Position numbers and translations under genes: made by a program. Of a DNA stretch of 64,000 bases, positions 28,470-37,854 are shown piece after piece. Each line of letters begins with the position of its first letter. Positions within the stretch are counted from its first letter, which is position 1. Under the pieces are notes generated by a model. The model did not search any database. It was not told the DNA's origin and saw only the letters and a program-made list of their open reading frames with translations. Source of the DNA: Nocardia grenadensis NBRC 108939 (GTDB taxonomy: Bacteria; Actinomycetota; Actinomycetes; Mycobacteriales; Mycobacteriaceae); NCBI RefSeq assembly GCF_001613445.1, contig NZ_BDCJ01000010.1, positions 124,001 through 188,000 of the forward strand. Reading direction: 5' to 3'.

Positions 28470-30872
28470 ATGCCCGCAGACCCGCCGAGCTTCCGCCGCA
28501 ACCCGCGCGCCACTCCGGTCCGCAGCACCTATCGGCTTCAGCTGCGCCCGGACGGACTCGTCTTCGCCCAGGCCGCGGCCATCGCGGAATACCTCCAGCA
28601 ACTGGGTGTCTCGCATATCTACCTCTCCCCGGTGATGACGGCCGCGCGAGGCTCCACCCACGGCTACGACGTCACCGATCCCACCACCGTCTCCGCCGCG
28701 CTGGGCGGCCCGCTGGGACTCAAGGCACTCGCCGACGAGGTGCACAACCGTGGGATGGGCCTGATCATGGACCTGGTGCCCAACCATGTGGGGGTCGCCG
28801 ATCCGCAGCAGAACATGTGGTGGTGGCATGTGCTGCAGTACGGTCGCACCTCGCAATTCGCGTCGTTCTTCGATATCGACTGGAGTCCGGGCAACGGTGT
28901 GGGCGGGCGGCTGGCGCTACCGGTCCTGCGCGGCGCGAACGATCCGGCCGCCCTCACCGTCGACCGGTCCGGCCCCGAACCGCTACTCGCCCTCCACGAA
29001 CTCCGTTTCCCCATCGCGCCCGGCACCGACGGCGACAACGCACTGCGGATCCACGACAAACAGCACTACCGGCTGGTCAGCTGGAAATCCGGGATCTGCG
29101 GATATCGCCGGTTCCTGTCGATCAGCGGCCTGGCGGCGCTGCGCCAGGAGGACCCGGTGGTATTCGAGGCCACCCATCGCGAGCTCGCGGCCTGGTGCGA
29201 ACACGATCTGATCGACGGTGTCCGGGTCGATCATGTCGACGGCCTCGCCAACCCGGCCGGATACCTCCAGCGCCTACGGCAGCTGATCGGACCCACCCGG
29301 CTGCTGCTGGTGGAGAAGACCCTCGCCAACCGGGAACCCCTCGACCCCACCCTGCCGATCGACGGGACCACCGGCTACGACAGCATCGCCGATTTCGGCG
29401 GGGTGCTGCTCGAACCGGCCGGGGAACAGATCCTCACCGAGTTGTCCCGCCACATCACCGGGCACGGCAGCGATCGGGTGTGGGTCGGCGAGAAGGAACA
29501 CCGCATCAAGCGCGCGGTCGCGGAGAGCATCCTGGCGCCCGAGATGCGCCGCCTGGTCGCGGCCATCAAAGCCGACGCGGGCGCCGACGATTTCGACACC
29601 ATGGCGCTCACGAATGCCACCATCGAGGTGCTGTCCTTCCTGCCCGTCGCCCGGGCCGACTACACCCCGTTGTCCGGGATGGTCAGCGCCGTGATCGCCG
29701 AGGTGGAGAAACGCAACGCGGAACTACGGGCGCCACTGGCGGTCCTGGTGAGCGCGCTGATCGCCGGCGGTACCGCGTTCACCCGGTTCCATCAGGTGAG
29801 CACCGCGATCGGCGCGAAAGCCGTGGAGGATATCCTCTTCTACCGCGCGGTCCGGCTGGTGGCACTACAGGAGATCGGCGGTAACCCGGCACGTTTCGGC
29901 CGCAGCGTCAACGAATTCCATCTCGCCAACGCCTCGCGCGCCCGCCGGTGGCCCGCGTCGATGACCACCCTGTCCACCCACGACACCAAACGCGGCGAGG
30001 ATGTGCGGGCCCGGATCGGGGTGCTGTCCCAGGTCCCCCGGATGTGGGCCCGCGCGGTCACCCTGTGGCTCGAGAAGCTTCCCCCGCCCGACGGGGCCAC
30101 CGCACTGTTCCTGTTACAGAACATGTTCGGGATGTGGCCGGCCGATGGACGGCCGGCGCCCTCGGTCCCGGGTCTGCGCGACCGGGTGCACCGGTTCGCC
30201 GAGAAGGCGATGCGCGAATCCGGGGAGCACACCTCCTGGGAGGAACCCGATGCCGACTTCGAGAACGCGGTCCACGCCTGGCTCGATCAGGTGATCGACG
30301 GGCCGGTCGGCCGCCAGCTCACCGATCTCGCCCACGATCTGGCCCCGCACGCCTGGTCGGATTCGCTGGCGCAGAAACTGCTACAGCTGTGCGCGCCGGG
30401 AATTCCCGATATCTACCAGGGGTGTGAGGTCTGGGAGGATTCGCTGGTCGACCCCGACAACCGCCGCCCGGTCGATTTCGGATCCCGGGGCGGGATGCTG
30501 CACACCCTCACCACGACACCGCCGCTGGATATCACGGGCGCCGCCAAGATGTGGCTGGTCGCCTACGCGCTGTGGTTGCGGCGGGAACGTCCGGAATGTT
30601 TCGTCGGCGGCACCTACACCCCGGTGTTCGGGCACGGTGAGCACGCCGACAAACTCGTCGCCTACGCCCGGGGCCGGGTCGACGCCGACCCGGAGATCAT
30701 CGTGGCCGTCACCCGGCACAGTGTCGCGATCGGGGAAACCGGCTGGGGCGATACCTATATCGAACTCTCGGGCGGATCGTGGACCGACCGCCTCACCGGG
30801 CATACGTTCCAGAACCGGGCCCGCACGGAGAAACTGTTCGCCCGGCTTCCGGTCGCGCTGCTGGTCCGCTGA
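28470..30872 (+). CDS. treY: maltooligosyl trehalose synthase
   Basis: TreY is a GH13 enzyme that isomerises the reducing-end linkage of maltodextrins to a trehalose linkage. The 800-residue protein begins with RSTYRLQLRPDGLVFAQAA, then GVSHIYLSPVMTAARGSTHGYDV and LVPNHVGVADP. Catalytic elements are the Asp in DGVRVDHVDGLANPAG, the Glu in LLLVEKTLA and the His-Asp in STHDTKRGEDVRAR. The C-terminal domain closes with LPVALLVR. The usual partners treX and treZ are not adjacent on either side. The start has only a distant AGGA. It converges with the amidase gene 11 nt downstream. Confidence 0.94.
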   Translation: MPADPPSFRRNPRATPVRSTYRLQLRPDGLVFAQAAAIAEYLQQLGVSHIYLSPVMTAARGSTHGYDVTDPTTVSAALGGPLGLKALADEVHNRGMGLIMDLVPNHVGVADPQQNMWWWHVLQYGRTSQFASFFDIDWSPGNGVGGRLALPVLRGANDPAALTVDRSGPEPLLALHELRFPIAPGTDGDNALRIHDKQHYRLVSWKSGICGYRRFLSISGLAALRQEDPVVFEATHRELAAWCEHDLIDGVRVDHVDGLANPAGYLQRLRQLIGPTRLLLVEKTLANREPLDPTLPIDGTTGYDSIADFGGVLLEPAGEQILTELSRHITGHGSDRVWVGEKEHRIKRAVAESILAPEMRRLVAAIKADAGADDFDTMALTNATIEVLSFLPVARADYTPLSGMVSAVIAEVEKRNAELRAPLAVLVSALIAGGTAFTRFHQVSTAIGAKAVEDILFYRAVRLVALQEIGGNPARFGRSVNEFHLANASRARRWPASMTTLSTHDTKRGEDVRARIGVLSQVPRMWARAVTLWLEKLPPPDGATALFLLQNMFGMWPADGRPAPSVPGLRDRVHRFAEKAMRESGEHTSWEEPDADFENAVHAWLDQVIDGPVGRQLTDLAHDLAPHAWSDSLAQKLLQLCAPGIPDIYQGCEVWEDSLVDPDNRRPVDFGSRGGMLHTLTTTPPLDITGAAKMWLVAYALWLRRERPECFVGGTYTPVFGHGEHADKLVAYARGRVDADPEIIVAVTRHSVAIGETGWGDTYIELSGGSWTDRLTGHTFQNRARTEKLFARLPVALLVR

Positions 30873-30883
30873 CCGTGCCGCCG

Positions 30884-32296
30884 TCAGGACCCGGTCGCCG
30901 CGGCATCGATCCGGGGGAACGGCGCCTGCGCTTCCAGCAGGAAACCCAGTTCCAGCAAGGTGCGTTCGCCGCCGTAGGGCCCGCTGAGCATGACCCCGAC
31001 CGGCAGCCCGGCCGCGGTGAGCCCGGCCGGAACGGCCAGGGACGGCGACCCGGTGACATTGTTGATCGGTGTGTAGCCGACGAAGTTCGTAACCCGCTCG
31101 ATCGACTCGGCGAACGGCACCCCCGGATTCAGGTATCCGATCTCCGGTGTGGTGTGGGTGAGCACCGGCGAGAGCACGGCGTCGTAGCGGGTGAGTACCG
31201 CGTCGTAGTCGGCGCGGGCCCGGTTCAGCCGGTACAGCGCACCCGGGGTGGCGAACAGCCGCCGGCGGAAGGCGGCGGCCAGTCCCTTGGTGAAGGTCTC
31301 CAGCCGGGCGGCGTCGAAGGAACGGCCGTGACTCAGCTTTCCGGTGACCCCCGACATCTGCGCCAGGAACCCCCAGTACTGCAGGAAATCGGCGACGAGT
31401 TCCGCCGAGACCGGCGAGGGTATCGGCTCGATGGTATGTCCCGCGCTCTCCAGGATCCCGGCGGTCGCGGTCACGGCGGCCAGGGTCTCGGCGTCGGGTT
31501 CCAGGCCGTTGCACGCCGTGGTCAACAGGCCGATCCGCAGTTTCCGGGTGGCGGGCCCCTCGACGCTGCCGATGGGTGGGAGTTTCGGATTGCGCCAATA
31601 GGTTTCGGCGGCGGCGTGATAGGCCGACTGATCGCGCATCGACCGGGACAGCACACCCTCGGAGACGAGTTTGATCGGCAGCTGCCGCGCCTGGGCGTTG
31701 TCCAGATGCCGGAACCGGCTGGGTTTCAGCGAGACCAGACCGGCGCAGGCCGCCGGGATACGCAATGATCCGCCCCCGTCGTTACCGTGCGCCACCGGCA
31801 CCACACCCGCCGCCACCAGGGCGGCCGATCCACCCGAGGAACCGCCGACGGTGTACCCGGTGTTCCACGGGTTGCGGGTCGGGTCACCGTGCTCGAACTC
31901 GGTGGTGGAGGTGAAGCCGAATTCGGGCATGGTGGTCTTGCCCAGGATCGTCACCCCCGTACTCAGCAGTTGCGCGGTGAACCGGTCGTCCTTACCGGCG
32001 GGATGCGCCGTGATCGCGGCGCTGCCGTGGCGACTCGGCAGCCCGGCCATATCGGCATTGTCCTTGACGAAGGCCGGCACCCCATACCACACGCCGTCTC
32101 CGGCGGCGGCCGGTCGCGGCTCCGGGCACCGGTAGGCGATCGCGTTCAGCCGCGGATTCACCACCTCGGCCCGGGCCGAGGCCGCGCGGGCCAGTTCCTC
32201 CGGGCTCGCCACACCGGCGCGGACCAGGGCGGCGAGCGCCACCGCATCGTGTTCGCCCAGCGCGTCGTCGGTGAAGGCATGTACTCGATCGGTCAT
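30884..32296 (-). CDS. amidase (amidase signature family)
   Basis: The 470-residue protein has the amidase signature Ser-cisSer-Lys triad: Lys in VPAFVKDNADMAG, the cis-Ser in TVGGSSGGSAALVAAG and the nucleophile Ser in HGNDGGGSLRIPAACAG. It lacks membrane or export signals. Substrates range from simple amides to nylon oligomers; none is indicated here. ATG at 32296 begins the conserved region. TAGTCT on the minus strand at 32376-32371 may be its -10, giving a leader of about 70 nt. Confidence 0.9.
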   Translation of the reverse strand: MTDRVHAFTDDALGEHDAVALAALVRAGVASPEELARAASARAEVVNPRLNAIAYRCPEPRPAAAGDGVWYGVPAFVKDNADMAGLPSRHGSAAITAHPAGKDDRFTAQLLSTGVTILGKTTMPEFGFTSTTEFEHGDPTRNPWNTGYTVGGSSGGSAALVAAGVVPVAHGNDGGGSLRIPAACAGLVSLKPSRFRHLDNAQARQLPIKLVSEGVLSRSMRDQSAYHAAAETYWRNPKLPPIGSVEGPATRKLRIGLLTTACNGLEPDAETLAAVTATAGILESAGHTIEPIPSPVSAELVADFLQYWGFLAQMSGVTGKLSHGRSFDAARLETFTKGLAAAFRRRLFATPGALYRLNRARADYDAVLTRYDAVLSPVLTHTTPEIGYLNPGVPFAESIERVTNFVGYTPINNVTGSPSLAVPAGLTAAGLPVGVMLSGPYGGERTLLELGFLLEAQAPFPRIDAAATGS

Positions 32297-32432
32297 GAAT
32301 CGGCTCGCGTGTACCTCGGGGACCCGGATATCCGATCCGGAACCAAGTGGACGTGTGTTCAACTCGACCCAGACTAGTACGCGGCGGAACCGCGTGAGTG
32401 TTGTCGCGCCCGGCGCGGCACGGCCTCGGCGC

Positions 32433-32663
32433 CTATCGACGCACCGAGCGCCACCATCCGGCGGACCACAGCAGAGCACCCACCGCCGCCCCCAGCAGCA
32501 CCCCGGTCTGCGCCGACCCCAGGACGACCGCCGCCACCAAGAACACCAGCAGCCCCACGACCAGCGCCTCCAGCTTGTACACCGGCCAGCGCGACCCCGC
32601 GATATCGACAACCGCCGAGCCGCGGACGGCAGCACGCGGGGAAGTGAGATGGGATGCGGTCAT
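32433..32663 (-). CDS. small two-helix membrane protein
   Basis: The 76-residue protein has a 31-residue polar N-terminus and two hydrophobic helices ([19 protein letters not shown] and [19 protein letters not shown]) joined by a short loop, ending in SVRR. This predicts an inner-membrane hairpin protein. TAGCCT lies 6 nt before its ATG, so it is probably leaderless. It is unrelated to the neighbouring enzymes as far as can be seen. The function is unknown. Confidence 0.72.
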   Translation of the reverse strand: MTASHLTSPRAAVRGSAVVDIAGSRWPVYKLEALVVGLLVFLVAAVVLGSAQTGVLLGAAVGALLWSAGWWRSVRR

Positions 32664-32821
32664 ATGATCAGGCTACCCGTGGCGGTGGTGTTCGGTCCAT
32701 CGAACTTTTGTCTTCCGGCCCACACACTCCGCCGTCCGGAGTGGGCGGCCCCACGGACCCTGTCCGGCCAGGTCCAACCACCCGGGGAACAAGCGGGCCC
32801 GTACGGGACGTTTTCCCCGGT

Positions 32822-33256
32822 ATGCCATTGACTGGAGAGTACGCACCGTCCACCTCCGACTGGGCCCGTGAGCAGGCCGAGAAGATCGAGAACTCCGGCG
32901 GTACCGAGGGCACCACCATGCGGGGCATGCCGGTGGTGGTGCTGACGACCGTCGGCAACAAGACCGGCAAACTTCGCAAGACCGCGCTCATGCGGGTCGA
33001 ACACGACGGCGAGTACGCGGTCGTCGCTTCGCTGGGCGGCGCGCCCAAGCATCCGGTCTGGTACCACAATGTGGTCGCCGAACCCCACGTGGAACTGCAG
33101 GACGGCACCACCACCAAGGACTACACCGCCCGCGAGGTGTTCGGCGAGGAGAAGGCGCTCTGGTGGGCGCGGGCGGTCGCCGCCTATCCGCCCTACGCCG
33201 ACTATCAGCTCCAGACCGATCGCCAGATCCCGGTCTTCGTCCTGACCCCGCGCTGA
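32822..33256 (+). CDS. deazaflavin (F420)-dependent nitroreductase family protein
   Basis: The 144-residue protein matches the Ddn/FDOR split-barrel family of mycobacteria and relatives: [19 protein letters not shown] at the start, [24 protein letters not shown] for cofactor binding, [24 protein letters not shown], and [19 protein letters not shown] at the end. Such proteins use reduced F420 to reduce quinones or nitro compounds. ATG at 32822 is chosen because conserved residues begin at once after it. It stands alone between divergent and parallel unrelated genes. Confidence 0.9.
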   Translation: MPLTGEYAPSTSDWAREQAEKIENSGGTEGTTMRGMPVVVLTTVGNKTGKLRKTALMRVEHDGEYAVVASLGGAPKHPVWYHNVVAEPHVELQDGTTTKDYTAREVFGEEKALWWARAVAAYPPYADYQLQTDRQIPVFVLTPR

Positions 33257-33374
33257 CGGATCCGGTTCGGGCGTGGTTCCGGCAGGCCGGTAACACGCTG
33301 TCCAGATGAACGAAAGCGCAGGACACGGCCACCCGCCGCGCGCTCGGGCCGCGGCGGGTGGCAGCATGGACCGG

Positions 33375-34721
33375 GTGTCCGATGTGCTCACTCACCTGCC
33401 AGAAGCCCGTCCCGCGCTGACCGCGGACGAGATCGACGCCGCAGCCAAACGCATCGCCGACATTATCGAGCCCACTCCCCTACAACTGTGCCCGCGGCTG
33501 TCGCAGCTGACCGGCGCCCAGGTGTACCTCAAACGCGAGGATCTCACCGTCGTCCGCTCCTACAAGCTGCGCGGCGCGTACAACCTGGTGGTCCAGCTCA
33601 GCGACGCCGAGCGCGCGGCGGGTGTGGTCGCGGCGAGCGCCGGTAACCATGCCCAGGGCGTGGCATTCGCCTGCCGGGCCATGGGTATCACCGGCCGCAT
33701 CTACGTTCCCACCACCACGCCCAAACAGAAGCGCGACCGGATCCGGGTGCACGGTGGCGAATTCGTCGAACTGATCGCCGTCGGTGAAACCTTCGACGCC
33801 GCGGCCGCCGCGGCCGCCGACGATGTCCGGCGTACCGGCGCCACCATGGTGCCCCCGTTCGACGACACCCGGACCGCTGCCGGGCAGGGCACCATCGCCG
33901 CCGAGATCCTCGATCAGCTTCCAGCCGCGCCGGATCTGGTGGTGATCCCGGTCGGCGGCGGCGGCTGCCTCGCCGGTATCGGCACCTATCTGCGGGAACG
34001 AACCCCGGAGACGGCGATCCTCGCGGTCGAGCCCGCCGGCGCCGCCTCGATGACCGCGGCACTGGTCGCGGGCGGGCCGGTGACCCTGCCCGAGATCGAT
34101 CCGTTCGTCGACGGCGCCGCGGTCCGCCGGGTCGGCCGGGTCCCCTACGAGGCCGTGGCCGGGTTCGGCGGGCGAGTGGTCTCGCACGGCTCGCTGCCGC
34201 TGCTCATCTCGACCGAACCCCCCGGCGGCGCCGGCTCCTTCCGGCTGCTGCGGGTGGACGAGGGAGCTATCTGCACCGCCATGCTGGACCTGTACCAGAG
34301 CGAGGGGATCATCGCCGAGCCCGCGGGCGCGCTGGCGGTCACCGGGCTGCTGGATTCGCCCCCGGAACCCGGGTCCACCGTGGTCTGCGTGGTCTCGGGC
34401 GGGAACAACGATGTGTCCCGGTACGGAGAGGTCATCGAACGTTCCCTGGTGCACCAGGGGCTCAAGCACTATTTCCTGGTGGACTTCCCGCAGGAACCGG
34501 GAGCGCTGCGCCGGTTCCTCGACGAAGTACTGGGCCCCGACGACGACATCACCCTGTTCGAATACGTCAAACGCAACAACCGGGAAACCGGTGCCGCGCT
34601 GGTCGGTGTCGAACTGGGCGAACGTACCGGCCTGCAACCACTGCTGGACCGGATCGCCCATTCCCCGATCCAGTGCGAACGGCTCGAACCGGGCTCCCCG
34701 GCCTACCGCTATCTGACCTGA
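33375..34721 (+). CDS. ilvA: threonine ammonia-lyase (dehydratase)
   Basis: IlvA deaminates L-threonine to 2-oxobutyrate, the first step of isoleucine synthesis. The catalytic domain carries the PLP lysine in VVRSYKLRGAYN, SAGNHAQGVA, the phosphate loop VGGGGCLAG and the Ser-Gly pair in VVSGGNN. A C-terminal ACT-like regulatory domain (HYFLVDFPQEPGALRRFLDEVLGP) allows isoleucine feedback. The start is uncertain: GTG 33375 has CAGCAT 7 nt upstream; ATG codons at 33366 and 33306 are also in frame. It converges on the serine hydrolase gene with a 4-nt gap. Confidence 0.94.
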   Translation: MSDVLTHLPEARPALTADEIDAAAKRIADIIEPTPLQLCPRLSQLTGAQVYLKREDLTVVRSYKLRGAYNLVVQLSDAERAAGVVAASAGNHAQGVAFACRAMGITGRIYVPTTTPKQKRDRIRVHGGEFVELIAVGETFDAAAAAAADDVRRTGATMVPPFDDTRTAAGQGTIAAEILDQLPAAPDLVVIPVGGGGCLAGIGTYLRERTPETAILAVEPAGAASMTAALVAGGPVTLPEIDPFVDGAAVRRVGRVPYEAVAGFGGRVVSHGSLPLLISTEPPGGAGSFRLLRVDEGAICTAMLDLYQSEGIIAEPAGALAVTGLLDSPPEPGSTVVCVVSGGNNDVSRYGEVIERSLVHQGLKHYFLVDFPQEPGALRRFLDEVLGPDDDITLFEYVKRNNRETGAALVGVELGERTGLQPLLDRIAHSPIQCERLEPGSPAYRYLT

Positions 34722-34725
34722 GCGA

Positions 34726-35949
34726 TCAGGCCGCGGCCTCCCGGGGTGCGCCGCGGCCGATCCGGGCGGCCGTGCGCGCGCCGGACATGACCAGGGGCAG
34801 CAGCCAGGCGAACGCGGACTGATCCACGGCCAGGGTCTCCATCGCCAGGCGATTGTGCGCGAACCCGAGCGAGATACCGCTGTCCGGGTCCGCCCAGCCG
34901 AACGATCCGCCCAGGCCGATATGACCGAACCCGCGGGGTGCGCCCAGGGTGGGCATGGCGTGATACCCGAGATGCCACAGGGGTCCCATGTAGAGGAACA
35001 ACCCGGTATCCGGCCGGAACCGTTCGATCCGGCGGATCGCCTGTACGGTGGCGCCGGACAGGTACCGTCGGCCACCGGCGAGCCCGTTGCAGGCCAGTGG
35101 TTCGTACACCGCGGCCAGGCCGTTGGCACTGCACACACCGTTGGCGGCCGGCATCTCGCTATCCAGCAGCGGCGGGTTCGGGCCGGTCAGGATGGCCTCG
35201 GCACCGGGAATGAACAGGGAGCGGCTGCTGACCCCGAGCGCACCGGGAATGGCCTGCAGCAGGGTGACCAGCCGGGAACCGCGCGGGGTGCCGGCGAAGG
35301 AGAAACCCGCACCGAAGCTTTCGGCCGCCACGGTGACCGAACCCGCGGGCGGGCGGCCCAGGTGCACACCGTCGATGCCCAGCGGGAGCGCGACCTCGCG
35401 CTGGAACAGTTCCTTCATACTGACGCCGGTGACCTCCCGGGCCAGTCCGGCGAGCAGCCAGCCGAAGGTCATCGCGTGATAGGCGGGCACGCCGAGCAGC
35501 CGGTCCGGGGTGGCGGCGGCCAGCCGTTCGGCCATGAGGTCGTGGTCGAGCAGTTCGGCGCCCTGCGCCGCCAGCGCGCCGACACCGGACAGACCGGCCG
35601 AATGGGTGAGTACCTGCCGGACGGTGATCTTGTCCTTGTTGTTACAACCGAACGCGGACCAGTATTCGCAGACCGGGGCGTCGTAATCGATGAGACCGCG
35701 ATCGGCGAGCCGATGCACAACCGTGGCCGCGATGCCCTTGGTCGCCGAGAACACCACCGCGCCGGTATCCCGGGTCCAGGGCCGGCCCGGCGCGGACTCC
35801 CCTGTCCAGATATCGAGAATCGGTTCCCCGTGCCGATACACCGCCAGCGCCGCGCCTACGCCCTTCCGGCCCCCGTAGACCCGGTTGAACGCGGACGTCA
35901 GCCGCCGAAATTCTGCTCCGGCGTGGCCGGAATAAGCAACGCTGCTCAT
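34726..35949 (-). CDS. serine hydrolase of the beta-lactamase/class C esterase family
   Basis: The 407-residue protein has the SxxK motif in VVFSATKGIAATVVHRLADRGL, the conserved VRQVLTHSAGL, the tyrosine motif region AYHAMTFGWLLAGL and the C-terminal GFGHIGLGGSFGWADP in place of KTG. Members are esterases or lipases (LipL or EstB type) or peptidases rather than true beta-lactamases. No signal peptide is present, so it is cytoplasmic. The -10 TACTGT lies 6 nt from the ATG inside a 15-bp palindrome, suggesting tight repression of a leaderless mRNA. Confidence 0.87.
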   Translation of the reverse strand: MSSVAYSGHAGAEFRRLTSAFNRVYGGRKGVGAALAVYRHGEPILDIWTGESAPGRPWTRDTGAVVFSATKGIAATVVHRLADRGLIDYDAPVCEYWSAFGCNNKDKITVRQVLTHSAGLSGVGALAAQGAELLDHDLMAERLAAATPDRLLGVPAYHAMTFGWLLAGLAREVTGVSMKELFQREVALPLGIDGVHLGRPPAGSVTVAAESFGAGFSFAGTPRGSRLVTLLQAIPGALGVSSRSLFIPGAEAILTGPNPPLLDSEMPAANGVCSANGLAAVYEPLACNGLAGGRRYLSGATVQAIRRIERFRPDTGLFLYMGPLWHLGYHAMPTLGAPRGFGHIGLGGSFGWADPDSGISLGFAHNRLAMETLAVDQSAFAWLLPLVMSGARTAARIGRGAPREAAA

Positions 35950-35964
35950 CCTTACACAGTAAGG
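35950..35964 (-). promoter_or_regulatory. 15-bp palindromic operator over the -10 of the serine hydrolase
   Basis: CCTTAC-ACA-GTAAGG is perfectly symmetric and starts on the base next to the initiation codon. It contains the minus-strand -10 TACTGT (35961-35956). The regulator is unknown; none is divergent at this site. Confidence 0.65.
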
Positions 35965-36191
35965 TCATCCGAGGTTTCCGGCAATGTCCGTCCCGGACGG
36001 TACGTCTCCGATACACTACTGCACCTGCGAAGCACGACGTGCCGAAGGACCCCACGCGACCCCTCCCCGGCACCTCGCGGGTGATCGTCCGGGACAGCTG
36101 AACCGGGGAGTACGGCCGGAACTCCGCACGCCCCCCGATGGCGATCACACCGGCGCGGGGTCGTCGAGGCCGCCGATATCGCCCTGAGATC

Positions 36192-36941
36192 TCACCGAGG
36201 TGAGCCGTTGGGTCGTTTGAGGAGATCCATCTGCTTGTAGACGTCACCCAGGTGGTCGAGATGACGGCGCATCAGCGTCATAGCCGTCATCGAATCGCGC
36301 TGTTCCACCGCCGCCAGGATCGCCCGATGGTCGGTATCGACACAGTTCCAGAATCCCTCGGGCGCGGTATCGCGGCGGAACCGGCTGCTGAGCACCCGGA
36401 AAACCGGAACCGTCACCAGGTCCAGCAGTGGGTTGTCGGCCGCACGCAGCAGCACTCGATGGAACTCGTGGTTGCTGGCGTAGGTTTCCGGGCCGATCGC
36501 ACCGGTGGGATCGAAGAGCGCGGCGCGTAGTTCGCTGAGCTGGGCTTCGGTGTGCCGGAAAGCAGCGGCACCCGCGGCGGGTACCTCGGTCAGCTGGCGC
36601 ACCTCCATCAGTTGGTCGACGGTGACGCTGTCGGCGGCGGCCAGCAGCGTGACCCCGGTTTCGAGATGGGCGCTCATCCGGCCGATATTCGGAGTGGACA
36701 CGAATGTGCCGCCGGTGACACCGCGGGTGGTGTGCACCAGATTCCCGCTTTCCAGCGAGCGGATGGCCTCCCGCACCGTGCTCTGCCCGACGCCGAACTC
36801 CGCCCGCAGCTCGGCATCGGGCGGCAGTCTGGTACCCGGGGTGAGTTCACCTTCGAGAATGCGGGCACGCAAGGCGTCGGCGACGACCTCGTAGGCCGGA
36901 CGCCGGCCGGACTTGTTCACCTCTGCCACCACACCTTTCAT
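36192..36941 (-). CDS. GntR family regulator, FadR/FCD type
   Basis: The 249-residue protein has a winged helix (about residues 14-80: AYEVVADALRARILEGELTPGTRLP, FGVGQSTVREAIRSLESGNLV, RGVTGGTFVS) and an all-helical FCD ligand domain with metal-site residues in ASNHEFHRVLLRAADNPLL and DTDHRAILAAVEQRD. Such regulators usually bind organic acids and repress the catabolic operon beside them. It is the last gene of the minus-strand catabolic operon, 55 nt after the lyase gene. The palindrome at 42260-42276 is its likely operator. Confidence 0.9.
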   Translation of the reverse strand: MKGVVAEVNKSGRRPAYEVVADALRARILEGELTPGTRLPPDAELRAEFGVGQSTVREAIRSLESGNLVHTTRGVTGGTFVSTPNIGRMSAHLETGVTLLAAADSVTVDQLMEVRQLTEVPAAGAAAFRHTEAQLSELRAALFDPTGAIGPETYASNHEFHRVLLRAADNPLLDLVTVPVFRVLSSRFRRDTAPEGFWNCVDTDHRAILAAVEQRDSMTAMTLMRRHLDHLGDVYKQMDLLKRPNGSPR

Positions 36942-36996
36942 TCCGCGTCCGCAGGCGCCGCGGACTCGGTGTCCTCATTACGGGCCCGGGAGCATA

Positions 36997-37854
36997 TCAG
37001 TCGATCGGCGTTGCCGGAGCCGGTCGACGGGCCAGTATCCGACGAGCGTGCCGGGCCACGGCCTCGTCGATCAAACGCCCCTCGCGATCCGTCGCGGCAC
37101 CACCGCCCGCTGCTTCGAAGGCCGTGAGAACGTCGCGCGCCCGATTCACCTCGGCGCTCGTCGGTGTCATACCGTCGCGCGCCGGCGCGAGCTGCCGGGG
37201 ATGGATACAGGCCCGGCCGTGGAAGCCCGATTCCATCAGGCGCCTGGTCTCCCGGGCGAATCCGGCGGCCTCGCCGACAATCGGCGAAGCGGCCGCCAGC
37301 GGGGGACGCAGTCCGGCGGCGGCCGAGGCGGCCACGACCCGGGAACGCGCCCAGAGCAATTCGTCCCCGCCGGTCACGGTGATACCGAGATCGGCGGCCA
37401 GATCGACTTCGCCGATCTGGAGGAACGCCACCCGCGGGCCCGCCGCGACGGCGCGCACGTTCCACAGCCCGGTACCGGTCTCGAGGAGCGGCGAGACCGG
37501 GGTCCGGGCACGGCCGAAGCGCTTCTCCACCTCGGTGAGCAGCCCGTCGAGACGATCGAGTGCTGCCCGGTCGTCGCATTTGGGCAACCAGATGCCGTCG
37601 GCCCCACCGCGGACCGCCGCCGTCACATCGGCGACGAGTCCGGCACCGGGATCGACCCGCACCCAGACCGGCACCTCCGTACGCTCCGGTGATTCCAGCC
37701 AGGCCGCGACCGCCCGGCGTGCGGTGTCCTTGGCTGCCAGGGGCACCGCATCCTCGAGATCGAGAACGACCGCGTCGGCACCGGAGGCTGCCGCCTTCGC
37801 GAACCGTTCCGGGCGGTCACCCGGAACGTAGAGGTACAGCAGCCCGGTACTCAT
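36997..37854 (-). CDS. CitE/HpcH-type CoA ester lyase
   Basis: The 285-residue protein belongs to the HpcH/HpaI and CitE family of Mg-dependent acyl-CoA lyases or thioesterases: LYLYVPGDRPERFAKAAASGAD, VVLDLEDAV, GIWLPKCDD, the metal-site Glu in LLETGTGLWNVRA, Asp in QIGEVDLAADLG and GRACIHPRQL. Known members cleave citramalyl-CoA, malyl-CoA or related acids to acetyl-CoA plus a keto acid. It overlaps the acyl-CoA dehydrogenase gene by 4 nt (ATGA). Here it probably performs the final C-C cleavage of the pathway; the substrate is unknown. Confidence 0.88.
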   Translation of the reverse strand: MSTGLLYLYVPGDRPERFAKAAASGADAVVLDLEDAVPLAAKDTARRAVAAWLESPERTEVPVWVRVDPGAGLVADVTAAVRGGADGIWLPKCDDRAALDRLDGLLTEVEKRFGRARTPVSPLLETGTGLWNVRAVAAGPRVAFLQIGEVDLAADLGITVTGGDELLWARSRVVAASAAAGLRPPLAAASPIVGEAAGFARETRRLMESGFHGRACIHPRQLAPARDGMTPTSAEVNRARDVLTAFEAAGGGAATDREGRLIDEAVARHARRILARRPAPATPID

